From Myxococcales bacterium (GTDB lineage Bacteria; Myxococcota_A; Polyangia; Fen-1088): 61,150 nucleotides of DNA. Under the pieces are notes generated by a model. The model saw only the letters and a list, made by a program, of their open reading frames with translations, made no database searches and was not told the DNA's origin. Positions 26,621 to 36,924 of the stretch are shown in pieces. Positions within the stretch are counted from its first letter, which is position 1. Each line of letters opens with the position of its first letter. The DNA is taken from the NCBI GenBank assembly GCA_003158455.1, contig PMJO01000139.1:1-61150 (forward strand), read 5' to 3'. The position numbers and the translations under genes are program-made.

Positions 26621-28261
26621 ATGCCAGTTCCAACCACCACCAAGCTGAGACTGACCGGACACGTCGTCACCATGGACGCGGCCTGCAAGCAGGTCCCCAA
26701 TGGCGTAATCTATATCGACGGCACCAACATCGTCGCCGTGCAAGACGCCAAGGCGCCGCCGCCGGATGGATTCGCATCGGTGCCGGCCGTCGACACCGGG
26801 GGAATCATCTTCCCCGGCCTGATTGAGCTGCACAATCACTTGAGCTACAACACGCTCAGAACGTGGCGTGTCCCGGCAAAATTCGCCAATCGCGGCCAAT
26901 GGCCGCGCCATCCCGAGTACAGCCAGCTGGTGACCGGTCCCATGGGGGTGCTCGGCCGTTCGACCGATCCGTCGGTTCTCGCCGCGCTGGTGCGCTACGT
27001 GGAGGCCAAGTGTCTGGTCGCCGGGGTGACTACCAGCCAGGGGATCGCGCTGGCGAGCAATGCCGGCATCCGGCACTACTACAAAGGCATCGTACGCAAC
27101 GTGGAGTCGCCCGACGATCCCGCTTTTCCCAAAGCCGGTTCCCACATCCCCGACCTGGCGGCGAGCGAGTGGAAGAAGTTCGATAACGAACTGGTCAAAG
27201 CAAAGGCGAAAGCATCGTGCATGCTGCTGCACCTGAGTGAAGGCATCGACCAGTCGGCGCGTAACCATTTTCTTGCTTTGGAATCAGGTGACACCTGGGC
27301 AATCAACTCTGCCCTTGCCGGCATCCATTGTGCCGCCCTCGAAGCGCCTGACTTCGAGATAATGGCCCAACACGGCGGGTCCATGGTGTGGTCGCCGCTC
27401 AGCAACTACCTGCTTTATGGCGACACCGCGAAAGTACATCTTGCTCTCGAACACAAGGTCCCGGTTGCCCTCGGGTCGGACTGGTCGCCTACCGGAAGCA
27501 AGAATCTGCTCGGCGAGCTGAAGGTCGCCAAGCTAGCCAACGACCAATTGGGAACCAAGCTCAGTGACGCGGACATCGTCGCGCTGGTCACGCGCAACGC
27601 TGCCGCCATCGTAAAATGGGACAAATGGCTCGGCAGCATCGAGCCGGGCAAGCGCGCCGATTTGACCGTGGTTGCGGGCAAGGTCAGCGATCCCCACGGC
27701 AGCTTGATTCGCGCGCGCGAGCGGGACGTTCTGGCGGTGCTCATCCGGGGCACGCCCCGCTACGGCGATCAGAAGCTAATGAAGGCGCTCGGCGCAACCG
27801 GGGAGAGTTTGATTGTCGGCGGCCAGGCCAAACTCGCCGATTTCAACGATCCCTTGGGTGATCCCGACGTCGACAAGATTCCGCTCGCCGACGCCATCTC
27901 CATCCTGAAGGATGTGCTCGCCCGGATCCCCAACCTGGAGACCCATGAGCGGCTCGGACGCGGGGCCTTGCACCGACCGCTGGCCGCAAGCGCACCGCCG
28001 CGGGCGCGACTGCTTCTGGAAGAACCAGAAGGCGAGCAGCCGGACCATCGCACGCGTCATGCGTTTTTCGGCGCCGGCGTGGCCAGCCCGGTTGCGGCTC
28101 CCGCCGGCGCTTCACTGGCAGCGAAGCTGCCGCTCATTCCCCTGCAACTGGATGCGCTCACCGTCGACGACGACCCTGACTTTCGCACCATGCTCGGCCA
28201 ACAGCAGAATCTGCCAGCATGGCTCTCCCAAGGATTGCAGAGCGTGTTGAGCCAGAACTAG
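26621..28261 (+). CDS. Amidohydrolase-superfamily metal-dependent hydrolase
   Basis: 546 residues from ATG 26621 (GGGAGTGG upstream). The metal-binding set is in order: HNH in IELHNHLSY (near residue 70), His in MLLHLSEG, His in LAGIHCAAL, and Asp in ALGSDWSPTG (near residue 290), followed by IEPGKRADLTVV. This fits the cytosine deaminase/chlorohydrolase branch (TIM barrel plus beta-sandwich). The last 110 residues, after the barrel, are Ala/Pro-rich and of no known domain. Spacing of 35 bases from the UDG-like gene suggests an operon. Substrate unknown; a nucleobase-type substrate would suit the neighbour (inference). Confidence 0.85.
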   Translation: MPVPTTTKLRLTGHVVTMDAACKQVPNGVIYIDGTNIVAVQDAKAPPPDGFASVPAVDTGGIIFPGLIELHNHLSYNTLRTWRVPAKFANRGQWPRHPEYSQLVTGPMGVLGRSTDPSVLAALVRYVEAKCLVAGVTTSQGIALASNAGIRHYYKGIVRNVESPDDPAFPKAGSHIPDLAASEWKKFDNELVKAKAKASCMLLHLSEGIDQSARNHFLALESGDTWAINSALAGIHCAALEAPDFEIMAQHGGSMVWSPLSNYLLYGDTAKVHLALEHKVPVALGSDWSPTGSKNLLGELKVAKLANDQLGTKLSDADIVALVTRNAAAIVKWDKWLGSIEPGKRADLTVVAGKVSDPHGSLIRARERDVLAVLIRGTPRYGDQKLMKALGATGESLIVGGQAKLADFNDPLGDPDVDKIPLADAISILKDVLARIPNLETHERLGRGALHRPLAASAPPRARLLLEEPEGEQPDHRTRHAFFGAGVASPVAAPAGASLAAKLPLIPLQLDALTVDDDPDFRTMLGQQQNLPAWLSQGLQSVLSQN

Positions 28262-28408
28262 CAGCCAAGGCCAGTGGCCAGCGCGTAATGCAGAGTTGTT
28301 TCCTTGGCATCTCCATCGGGCAGACCCATGGTGAGCCCCCATAGTTGGTCGAGGGCGAAGCTGTCCCGCAAACGCGCCTGGACCTGCGCTGCTGTCGGCA
28401 GCTGCGCC

Positions 28409-28642
28409 ATGAGGCAATTGTAGCAGCGGCTGTGGTGCTAACATAGTGATCACACCGGGGTTCACCACAATCACGCTTCGGCGCGGAGGAGCCGCGATCA
28501 TTCTCAAGGGGGTTCCTGCCGGCGTCTGCGACAATTGCGAGAATACCATTTGTCTGAGGAGGGCGCCCAGAAGGTGCGCGCCGTGGCTGACTCAGCCGTG
28601 CGCTCCGGTGCGGAGGTCGAGATCCTGCGCTTCGCCGCGTAG
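28409..28642 (+). pseudogene. Broken YgiT/MqsA-type zinc-finger antitoxin gene
   Basis: ATG 28409 reads four codons to TAG. The +1 frame then gives CSSGCGANIVITPGFTTITLRRGG and ILKGVPAGVCDNCEN, the pattern of YgiT-type zinc-finger antitoxins (paired CxxC motifs around a short beta hairpin ending KGVPAxVCxNC). A further one-base shift near 28547 leads to LSEEGAQKVRAVADSA...GAEVEILRFAA and TAG 28640, the expected C-terminus. Two indels thus interrupt an otherwise recognisable gene of about 75 codons. No toxin gene lies beside it on the same strand. Confidence 0.7.
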
Positions 28643-28810
28643 TTTCAGGCCAGAACAACCCCACCAAAGTAGCACGCGCGGCGCAACGTCGCGTGGGGTG
28701 CCGCGATCCCGCGACATCCCATGGCGTTGGTAGCGAACGCATCGTCGCCCCGCTATCCATAGCCCGCAAGATCCGCTAGTGTGCGCCACAACTTTGAACG
28801 AGGACGCAAC

Positions 28811-29614
28811 ATGAACGTGCAGAACATCGTCGTGGCAGGCAAGAGCGGCGCGGGCAAGCAGCCGCGCGTGGACGTGCTGGTGCAGACCTATGGTTTGCGG
28901 CAGCTTGCGACGGGAAACATCTTTCGCGAATACCTGGGCACCTTCAACAAGGTGCGCGGCAACGCCAAGACCGACGGGCTGTGGACCGACGGAAAATTCG
29001 CGGCCGATGCGGCGATTCGCCAGGCATTGGCTCCGGCTTGCGCCAAGGCAGGGGTGGAGATCGACGCCGCGATTTTGGGATTCAAGGCGGCGCAGTATGT
29101 GGATCGCGGCCGCTTCGTGCCCGACGAGATCACCAACGCGCTGCTAGCCGCGGCCTTTCGCGCCGGCAGCGGCAAAGGCTTCGTGCTGGACGGCTACCCG
29201 CGCACGCCGGACCAGTCGGACTTCCTGCTCGCGCTGGCCAAGGACTGCGGCACCCGCATCGATCTGGTGCTCATCGTCGACAACGAAGACGAAGCCATCG
29301 TGGCGCGCACGATCGGCCGGCGGGTGTGTCCCAACAAGACCTGCGCCAAGGTCTTCCACCTGCAGTTCAAGCCGCCTACCCCCGACGGCAAGTGCACCGC
29401 TTGTGGCACGACGGTAGTGCAGCGGTCCGACGACACGGAAGAGAAGATCCGCACCCGCTTGGCGGAATTCCAAAGCAAGGCCTTGCCCGCTATCAAGCGC
29501 CTGTCAGCCGCCGGGATCCCAACCGTGTCGGTCCCAGGCAACCTGCCCGTGTTCACCGACGAAGCGGTCAAGGCCAGTGTCCTGAGCGTGGTCCAGCCCG
29601 CGCTGAGGAGTTAG
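28811..29614 (+). CDS. Adenylate kinase-like nucleoside monophosphate kinase with altered P-loop
   Basis: 267 residues from ATG 28811 (GAGG upstream). The frame follows adenylate kinase: P-loop region GKSGAGKQPRVDVL, NMP-binding part LRQLATGNIFREYL, GFVLDGYPRTPDQSDFL, and a zinc-type LID with CPNKTC...CTACG, then DDTEEKIRTRLAEF. The canonical GxxGxGKGT is changed: Gly-Thr after the Lys is replaced by Gln17-Pro18. The NMP-binding segment also has an insertion (NKVRGNAKTDGLWTDGKFAAD). It may be a divergent paralogue rather than the housekeeping Adk. Confidence 0.8.
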   Translation: MNVQNIVVAGKSGAGKQPRVDVLVQTYGLRQLATGNIFREYLGTFNKVRGNAKTDGLWTDGKFAADAAIRQALAPACAKAGVEIDAAILGFKAAQYVDRGRFVPDEITNALLAAAFRAGSGKGFVLDGYPRTPDQSDFLLALAKDCGTRIDLVLIVDNEDEAIVARTIGRRVCPNKTCAKVFHLQFKPPTPDGKCTACGTTVVQRSDDTEEKIRTRLAEFQSKALPAIKRLSAAGIPTVSVPGNLPVFTDEAVKASVLSVVQPALRS

Positions 29615-29624
29615 CTCTTCCACC

Positions 29625-29655
29625 ACAGAGAGCCCAGAGAACACAGAGGTCGGAA
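29625..29655. repeat. Dispersed repeat family B, divergent copy
   Basis: CCACAGAGAGCCCAGAGAAC followed by ACAGAGGTCGG resembles the GAACGCAGAGG/CCACAGAG motifs of the copies at 5932 and 37470. It lies between the adenylate kinase-like gene and the GDP-fucose synthase gene. Confidence 0.35.
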
Positions 29656-29730
29656 GGAAGGAAAGGGTCCGGACCAGACAGCCCCACCTATGAACCAGCT
29701 CGCCTCCGGATCGGGTAGACTCAAGCACCC

Positions 29731-30687
29731 ATGGAAAAGAATTCGCGTATCTACGTTGCCGGAAACCGCGGCCTGGTAGGTTCAGCCATCGAGCGCCGCC
29801 TGCGCCGCGATCACGACACCGTCATTACCAGCGACATCGCGGACTTCGACCTCACCGACGCCCGCGCCACCGACGCCTTCTTCGCGCGCAACCAGCCCGA
29901 GTATGTCTTTGTTGCGGCGGCCAAGGTCGGCGGGATCAAGGCCAACGACAGCTTCCCTGCCGATTTCATCCGCATCAACCTGCTGATCCAGACCAACCTG
30001 ATTCACGCTGCCTTTCGCCACAAGGTGCGCAAACTGCTTTTTCTGGGCAGTTCTTGCATCTACCCCAAGCTGGCGCCCCAGCCCTTGCAGGAAGAATACC
30101 TGCTCACCGGCAAGCTGGAGCCGACCAACGATGCCTACGCCATCGCAAAGATCGCCGGCATCCTGATGTGCAAGAGCTACAACCGCCAGCACGGAAGCAA
30201 CTTCATCGCCGCCATGCCCACCAATCTCTACGGCCCGGGCGACAACTTCGACCTGCAGACCAGCCACGTCCTGCCTGCCTGGATTCGCAAGTTCCACGAG
30301 GCCAAGCTGGCGGGCCAGCCCAGCGTGGAGCTGTGGGGCACAGGCAACGTGCGACGCGAACTGCTCTACGTGGAAGACCTGGCGGACGCGCTGGTGTTCT
30401 TGATGAACCACTTCGACGCTGGACGCGAGCGCGAAGATGAAAAGATGTTCGTCAACATTGGTCTGGGCGAAGATATCGTGCTGCGCGATTTGGCGGAACT
30501 GGTGCGCGGAATCGTGGGCTATTCAGGCGGTATTGTCTGGAACGCGGCCATGCCCGACGGAACCCCGCGCAAGCTGCTCGACGTGAGCCGGCTGCACGCC
30601 CTCGGGTGGAAGGCGCAGCACACGCTGGAGGCGGGAATCCGCAAGACCTACGCCTGGTACCAGGACAAAGTCGCCACGAAAACCTAA
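29731..30687 (+). CDS. fcl: GDP-L-fucose synthase
   Basis: 318 residues, the family's usual length. NAD(P)-binding Rossmann motif VAGNRGLVGSAI at the N-terminus, VAAAKVGGIKAN, SSCIYPKLAPQP, catalytic Tyr/Lys in DAYAIAKIAG, PTNLYGPGDNF, and VRRELLYVEDLADAL. It converts GDP-4-keto-6-deoxymannose to GDP-L-fucose by epimerisation and reduction, for surface polysaccharide. The partner dehydratase (Gmd) is not in the window. Hairpins at 30692-30733 may end transcription. Confidence 0.95.
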   Translation: MEKNSRIYVAGNRGLVGSAIERRLRRDHDTVITSDIADFDLTDARATDAFFARNQPEYVFVAAAKVGGIKANDSFPADFIRINLLIQTNLIHAAFRHKVRKLLFLGSSCIYPKLAPQPLQEEYLLTGKLEPTNDAYAIAKIAGILMCKSYNRQHGSNFIAAMPTNLYGPGDNFDLQTSHVLPAWIRKFHEAKLAGQPSVELWGTGNVRRELLYVEDLADALVFLMNHFDAGREREDEKMFVNIGLGEDIVLRDLAELVRGIVGYSGGIVWNAAMPDGTPRKLLDVSRLHALGWKAQHTLEAGIRKTYAWYQDKVATKT

Positions 30688-30691
30688 GCAC

Positions 30692-30733
30692 GACGGTTCA
30701 CCACCGTCGCGCGAGTCCCGCCTGCGAGACTCG
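30692..30733. other. Pair of small hairpins downstream of fcl
   Basis: ACGGTTCACCACCGT (30692-30706) and CGAGTC...GACTCG (30712-30733) are inverted repeats right after the fcl stop. No U-tract follows, so they are at most weak or Rho-assisted end signals. Confidence 0.3.
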
Positions 30734-30793
30734 TTGACTGTGTGCCGTGCGTACCGTAGGTATTCAAAGGGAAGTATCCCCGACGAAACCAAG

Positions 30794-31639
30794 ATGTTCA
30801 AGATCGTCAAGCGCGAGCAGTTCTCTCCAGTTACCTATCTTTGGAAATTGGAGGCGCCCGACATCGCCAAGGCGGCGCAGCCCGGCCACTTCGTAATCGT
30901 TCATCACGGGGAAGGCGGCGAGCGCGTCCCCCTCACCATCGCCGATTTCGATCGCCAGGCTGGCACCATCACCTTGGTCATCCAGGCCGTGGGCAAGACG
31001 ACCACGGCGCTCATGGGTCTGCAGGAAGGCGAATGCCTCGACGATCTCGCCGGCCCGCTCGGTCACGCGCGCCACTTCGACAAGGTGAAGAAGGTTGTGT
31101 GCGTTGGCGGCGGCCTGGGCGTGGCGCCGACGTATCCTCAGTTGCGCCAATACAAGCAGAACGGCGCCTACACCATCTCCATCGTCGGCTTCCGGTCCAA
31201 GGACCTCATGTTCTGGATCGACCGCTTCAAGGCTGAAAGCGACGAGTTGATCATCGCCACCGACGACGGCTCGTTCGGGGTGAAGGGCCTGGTGACCGGG
31301 CCGCTGCAGCAAGTCCTGGACCAGCAGCCAGACGTCGACGAAGTGCTGGCCATCGGCCCGGCCATTATGATGAAAGCCTGCGTAGCGGTCACCAAACCCC
31401 GCGGCGTCAAGACCGTCGTCAGCCTGAACCCAGTCATGGTGGATGGCACGGGGATGTGTGGCGGGTGCCGCGTGACCGTGGGTGGCAAGATGGCCTTTGC
31501 CTGCGTGGACGGCCCCGAGTTCGACGGTCTGCAGGTCGACTTCGACGAACTGCTGGCCCGCGCAAAGCGCTTTGACACCGCCGAGCGTGAGTCGATGCGA
31601 CTGCTACGCGAAAAGCATGATTGCCGTCTACCCCGCTAG
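30794..31639 (+). CDS. nfnA: Ferredoxin-NADP+ reductase-like subunit of NfnAB/sulfide dehydrogenase type
   Basis: 281 residues from ATG 30794. FAD-binding domain (VTYLWKLEAPDIAKAAQPGHF, VPLTIADF), NAD-binding domain (KVVCVGGGLGVAPTYP), and a C-terminal [2Fe-2S] site with an Asp plus three Cys (MVDGTGMCGGC...FACVDGPEF). These are the features of the small subunit of NADH-dependent ferredoxin:NADP oxidoreductase. It directly precedes the large subunit on the same strand. Whether the pair bifurcates electrons or works as a transhydrogenase or sulfide dehydrogenase cannot be decided here. Confidence 0.9.
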   Translation: MFKIVKREQFSPVTYLWKLEAPDIAKAAQPGHFVIVHHGEGGERVPLTIADFDRQAGTITLVIQAVGKTTTALMGLQEGECLDDLAGPLGHARHFDKVKKVVCVGGGLGVAPTYPQLRQYKQNGAYTISIVGFRSKDLMFWIDRFKAESDELIIATDDGSFGVKGLVTGPLQQVLDQQPDVDEVLAIGPAIMMKACVAVTKPRGVKTVVSLNPVMVDGTGMCGGCRVTVGGKMAFACVDGPEFDGLQVDFDELLARAKRFDTAERESMRLLREKHDCRLPR

Positions 31640-31695
31640 TCTGTCCCGCCAAAATCCTTGTCCCGAACCAAGCCCGCCCCAAGACAAAGCTCGTA

Positions 31696-33138
31696 ATGGA
31701 AGCACCAAGCAAACCGAAGAAGACCATCAAGACCATCGCCAAGAGCAAGACCGCCATGCCGGAACAAGAGCCGGCGGTTCGCGCCCGCAATTGGAGCGAG
31801 GTCACCCTGGGCTACACCGAGGACCAGGCGCTGGCAGAAGCGGCCCGCTGTATTCAGTGCAAGAACCCGGGCTGTATCAAAGGATGCCCGGTGGCCATCA
31901 ACATCCCGGGCTTCATCCAGGCGATCGAAAGCCGCGATTTTCGCAAGGCCTACGATGTCTTGGCCGCCGACAATGTGCTGCCCGCGATTTGCGGCCGGGT
32001 TTGCCCGCAAGAAACCCAATGTGAAGCCCTGTGCATCGTCGGCAACAAGCTCGAGCCGGTGGGCATTGGCCGCCTCGAGCGTTTCGTCGGAGATCTGGCG
32101 CTCAAGCACGGATGGTCGCTGGCCGCCCCAGCCAACCGCAACGGCCACAAGGCGGCCATGATTGGCAGTGGTCCCGCGTCCATCACTTGCGCCGTCGACC
32201 TGGCGCGCGCCGGGGTCGATGTGACCATCTACGAGGCGCTGCACACGGCGGGCGGCGTGCTCAAGTATGGCATTCCTGAATTCCGGCTGCCCAAGAAGTT
32301 GATCGACCGCGAACTGGAGGCATTGCAGCGTCTGGGCGTCAAGATCGTCACCAACACGATCATTGGACGCCTTTACACCATTCCGCAGCTCATGCAGGAA
32401 ATGGGATACGAAACCGCGTTCATTGGTGTCGGGGCCGGCTATCCCAATCTGATGGGCATTCCGGGGGAAGGGTACAACGGCATCTTCTCGGCCAACGAAT
32501 ACCTGACCCGGGTGAATCTGATGCGTGCCTACCAGCACCCGTACGCCGACACGCCGACCGGCATGGGCAAGAAGGTGGCGGTGATTGGCGCGGGCAACAC
32601 CGCAATGGACGCCTGCCGCGTCTCAATTCGAATGGGAGCCGAGAATGTCTACTGTGTTTATCGTCGCACCAAGAAGGAAAGCCCGGCGCGCGCTGAAGAA
32701 GTCCATCATGCAGAAGAAGAGGGCGTGAAGTTCAACTGGCTCACGGCGCCGGTGCGCATACTGGGCGACGAACGCGGGTGGGTCCGGGCCATGGAGTGTA
32801 TTCGCATGGAGCTGGGCGAGCCGGATGCGTCGGGCCGCGCGCGGCCAGTGCCCGTGCCAGGCTCGGAGTTCCTCTTTGAAGTCGACACCATCGTGTACGC
32901 CATCGGCACTTCGGCCAATCCGATCCTGGCGCAGACCACTCCAGGACTGAGGCTGAACAAACGCGGCTACATCGATGTCAGCCCGGAAACCCAGATGACC
33001 AGCATCCCTGGTGTCTTCGCCGGCGGGGACATCGTGACCGGCGGTGCCACGGTCATTCTGGCCATGGGCGCGGGACGCAAAGCCGCGCGCGCCATGTTGC
33101 GGTACATGGGCATAGAGGCGGCCGCCCAGCCCGCGTAG
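31696..33138 (+). CDS. nfnB: NADPH-dependent flavoprotein, glutamate synthase beta-chain type (NfnB-like)
   Basis: 480 residues from ATG 31696; the frame opens at TTG 31621, overlapping nfnA. Two [4Fe-4S] Cys clusters at the N-terminus (CIQCKNPGCIKGCP and CGRVCPQETQCEALC), FAD-binding AAMIGSGPASITCAVDLA, NADPH-binding VAVIGAGNTAMDACR, and the C-terminal GVFAGGDIVTGGATVILAMGAGR. It transfers electrons between NADPH and Fe-S/flavin centres. The pairing with nfnA supports NfnAB rather than true glutamate synthase, because no large GltB subunit is near. Confidence 0.92.
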   Translation: MEAPSKPKKTIKTIAKSKTAMPEQEPAVRARNWSEVTLGYTEDQALAEAARCIQCKNPGCIKGCPVAINIPGFIQAIESRDFRKAYDVLAADNVLPAICGRVCPQETQCEALCIVGNKLEPVGIGRLERFVGDLALKHGWSLAAPANRNGHKAAMIGSGPASITCAVDLARAGVDVTIYEALHTAGGVLKYGIPEFRLPKKLIDRELEALQRLGVKIVTNTIIGRLYTIPQLMQEMGYETAFIGVGAGYPNLMGIPGEGYNGIFSANEYLTRVNLMRAYQHPYADTPTGMGKKVAVIGAGNTAMDACRVSIRMGAENVYCVYRRTKKESPARAEEVHHAEEEGVKFNWLTAPVRILGDERGWVRAMECIRMELGEPDASGRARPVPVPGSEFLFEVDTIVYAIGTSANPILAQTTPGLRLNKRGYIDVSPETQMTSIPGVFAGGDIVTGGATVILAMGAGRKAARAMLRYMGIEAAAQPA

Positions 33139-33146
33139 ACAAAGTA

Positions 33147-33187
33147 CATGGGAACCCTGGGACGGCCGGAGCCGGCGGGCTCCCCCC
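33147..33187 (-). repeat. Palindromic repeat family A, copy 2 (shortened, minus orientation)
   Basis: CATGGGAACCCTGGGA (half of the tail hairpin) and GCCGGCGGGCTCCCCCC (head, complement) flank a short centre. It starts 9 bases after the nfnB stop. Confidence 0.65.
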
Positions 33188-33198
33188 CGAGACCAGGG

Positions 33199-33429
33199 CT
33201 AGCGCTCGGCTTCTTTGCTGCCCACCACGGTCAAGTTCATGCCGACCTGCACGCTGAGCGGCTTGCCATCAACAGCCACGCTGATCTTGCCGTTGAAGAA
33301 CCAGCCGAATGAGCCGGTTGAGAACTCCTTCTTGTCGGCAACCAGTTCCTGGCCGTTGATGACCAACTTGATGGGCTCGGCCTTTTCAATGAAGTGCGTC
33401 TTGGATATCGGGCAAGGTGATTTTGCCAT
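33199..33429 (-). CDS. Small conserved-looking protein of unknown function
   Basis: 76 residues from ATG 33429. It has a Cys-Pro near the start (MAKSPCPISKTHF) and a mostly beta middle (IKLVINGQELVADKKEFSTG, SFGWFFNGKISVAVDGKPL). The GSFGW motif and length recall small uncharacterised proteins seen in other myxobacteria; this is from memory and unsearched. It is divergent from the Trp-rich lipoprotein. Confidence 0.6.
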   Translation of the reverse strand: MAKSPCPISKTHFIEKAEPIKLVINGQELVADKKEFSTGSFGWFFNGKISVAVDGKPLSVQVGMNLTVVGSKEAER

Positions 33430-33545
33430 GGTGGCCACAAGGTAACACATCGCAGCCTGACGGATGCAAGCAAAGGGACCGGGAACGGCAGCCTGCCCTT
33501 CCAGGTGGTAAAGTGAATGCTGCGATCAACCTCAGTGAGGAAGCA

Positions 33546-34316
33546 ATGAACGCTACAACGATGAAAATCTTCTTCGCGGCAGTCGCCCTTGTCACAGCGG
33601 GTTGCGCGACGGAAACAACCTCCTACGGGCCCCTGTCCGAGCCGCAGTACGCCGAGCATCAGGCGCCTGCTGTGCCCTACCCCATCCCGGCCGCCGATCC
33701 CAAGGGCACGGCCTATGTCATGTCCTTCGGTGTGGAGCACATGCCAGCACCGACGGGAACGCAGGGCTTCTATCTGCACCTGCGCATCGCCGCGGAAAAC
33801 CGCGCTGACGCCGCAGTCTGGACCGTCGACACCCGTGATCAGGTCGTGAGCTTGGGGCCGGCTCCCGAGCATGCCACCTACGCCGACAGCTCGGCCGGCG
33901 GTTCGATACTCACCCTGAACCAGGGACAACACGGCACCTTGGATGTCTTCTTCCCTCTGCCGCCCCAAGGCAACCCAGGAAAGGCAACCTTGTCGTGGCA
34001 GGTTCGCCGCGGCAATGAACCTGTCACCGGGACTACGCCGTTCGAGTTGGTCCCCAATCAGCCGCCCGAGTATGTCGACTACCAGCCGGTTGGCGTCGCG
34101 GTGGAATGGTGGCCGGATTGGTGGTGGGGCGTGGGGTTCTATCCTTGGTTGTGGGGTCCGGGCTGGGGGTGGGGATATTATCCATATTGGGGCCGGGGAC
34201 ATTTTCACGGGGGATGGGGGCATCCGCATCCGGCGGGCGCGTGGCGCGGATCCGCGTCTCCATCCCGCAGCTTCGGCGGCGGTTTCAGGGGCGGCGGGCG
34301 CGGCGGACACCGCTGA
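33546..34316 (+). CDS. Lipoprotein with Trp/Gly/Tyr-rich C-terminus
   Basis: 256 residues; ATG 33546 with GAGGAAG upstream. Lipobox VTAGC (FFAAVALVTAGC). Residues 45-185 form a beta domain (GFYLHLRIAAENRADAAVWTV, KATLSWQVRRG). The tail is remarkable: WWPDWWWGVGFYPWLWGPGW and GYYPYWGRGHFHGGWGHPHP, then Ser/Arg/Gly. Such aromatic Gly-rich tails occur in cell-surface proteins. Function unknown. Confidence 0.75.
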   Translation: MNATTMKIFFAAVALVTAGCATETTSYGPLSEPQYAEHQAPAVPYPIPAADPKGTAYVMSFGVEHMPAPTGTQGFYLHLRIAAENRADAAVWTVDTRDQVVSLGPAPEHATYADSSAGGSILTLNQGQHGTLDVFFPLPPQGNPGKATLSWQVRRGNEPVTGTTPFELVPNQPPEYVDYQPVGVAVEWWPDWWWGVGFYPWLWGPGWGWGYYPYWGRGHFHGGWGHPHPAGAWRGSASPSRSFGGGFRGGGRGGHR

Positions 34317-34408
34317 CTTCTACCTACGCTGCTGACTCGTAGGCGCAGCGAGGTGACGATTGTGCTGAATGCCTCGCGTTGCCCGGGAGATGGGGGATAA
34401 TTCCCGCC

Positions 34409-35577
34409 ATGGCGCAGGACCGGCACAGCCGACGGGCGATCCATACGACTTCGCCCGAACCGCAGGCAGGGCGCGCGTCCAAGCGCCGGCCTAGCCGGCC
34501 GTGGCCAACCGAGATTGTGGAACTCGAGCGGCAAGCCCTGCTCGCCGCCGCTGCCGAGGGCATGATTGTGCTCGCCGCCGACGGTGTCGTGACCAGCGCC
34601 AACCAGAAAGCCAAGTCTATGTTGGGATTTCTCGACGAAGACATCGGGCAGTCGGTCGGCAACGTACTGGCGCGCGCTCTCATTGCCGGAAGCGACGGTG
34701 TGCCCTTGCCGGTGGAGAGCTGGCCTGGACTTCGAGCCCTGCGCGGAGAGACGGTCCGCGACCTGGATGTCGGCGTTCATCGGGACGGACGCACTGCCTG
34801 GTTGTCCACCTGTGCAGTGCCCATCGTGCTGACTGGGGGCGCCTGCGGCGGAGCAGTGGTGACCTTGTCTGACGTCACCCTGTTGCGCACGCTGGAACAA
34901 CACCACGAGCAGTTGATCCGCTTGGTGTCCCACGACATTCGCAACCCGCTGACTTCGGTTCACCTAAACGCGCAACTTCTGCAAAAAGCGTTGGCCGAGC
35001 GAGGCCTGGAGAAGGAGGGGCGCCTTGCTGCGGTGGTGATCGCAGCCGCGCGGCGTCTGGATGCGATGATCGAAGAACTGGTGGATTCGTCGCGCATTCG
35101 CTCGGGCCAGCTCAGGCTTGAACTACGCCCGGTGGCCATCGAGCGCTTGGTACCCGAGATTCTCGCACGCAATTCTTGCACCCTTGACACCGCCCGGGTG
35201 AGGCTCGCCCTGCCTAACGGTCCGGTTCGGATCACGGCCGACGTTGCTCGCCTGGAACGTGTGCTCACCAGCCTGCTCCTGATCGCGCTGCGCAACTGCA
35301 CAGACGGGGCGGAGGTTGGGTTGCGTGTAGCCGTGGCTGACGACGAAGTGCGCTTCGCCGTGGCGATTCCCGGCCGGGCCCACGCCGGCGAGGAGCAGCC
35401 CAGTCCACCCAGCAGCCAGTTTGTCCAGTCCAGGAGTGACCACGGCTATGGGCTGGGGCTGTTCATTGCACGCATGCTGGTCGAGCGACATGGCGGCCGC
35501 CTCTGGGTTGAAGGCGCACCTGATTGTGGGGCCACGCTGCATTTCGCGCTTCCCGTCGCAGGCCCGGGAAATGGGAA

Positions 35578-35581
<4 letters not shown>
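34409..35581 (+). CDS. PAS sensor histidine kinase with a degenerate ATP-binding domain
   Basis: 390 residues from ATG 34409. Residues 45-165 are a PAS domain (ALLAAAAEGMIVLAADGVVT, GFLDEDIGQSVGNV). The H-box RLVSHDIRNPLTS has the phospho-acceptor His175. The C-terminal HATPase region keeps the last Gly box (HGYGLGLFIARMLVERHGG). It lacks the two N-box Asn (canonical NLLxNA reads SLLLIA, residues 288-293) and the G1-box DxGxG (reads AIPGRA). It is soluble. It faces the NtrC-type regulator gene and their stops overlap by 4 bases. The two probably form a system, although divergent ATP binding raises doubt about kinase activity. Confidence 0.85.

Positions 35582-36924
<1,343 letters not shown>

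Noticed and set aside
28258-28410. 50-codon minus-strand ORF starting at the YgiT pseudogene start
   Set aside because: No Shine-Dalgarno, no recognisable motif, and it overlaps the amidohydrolase stop. It may be chance.
28700-28735. Possible ninth repeat copy (CGCGTGGGGTGCCGCGATCC)
   Set aside because: Only the head is partly similar and the rest does not match the full copies.
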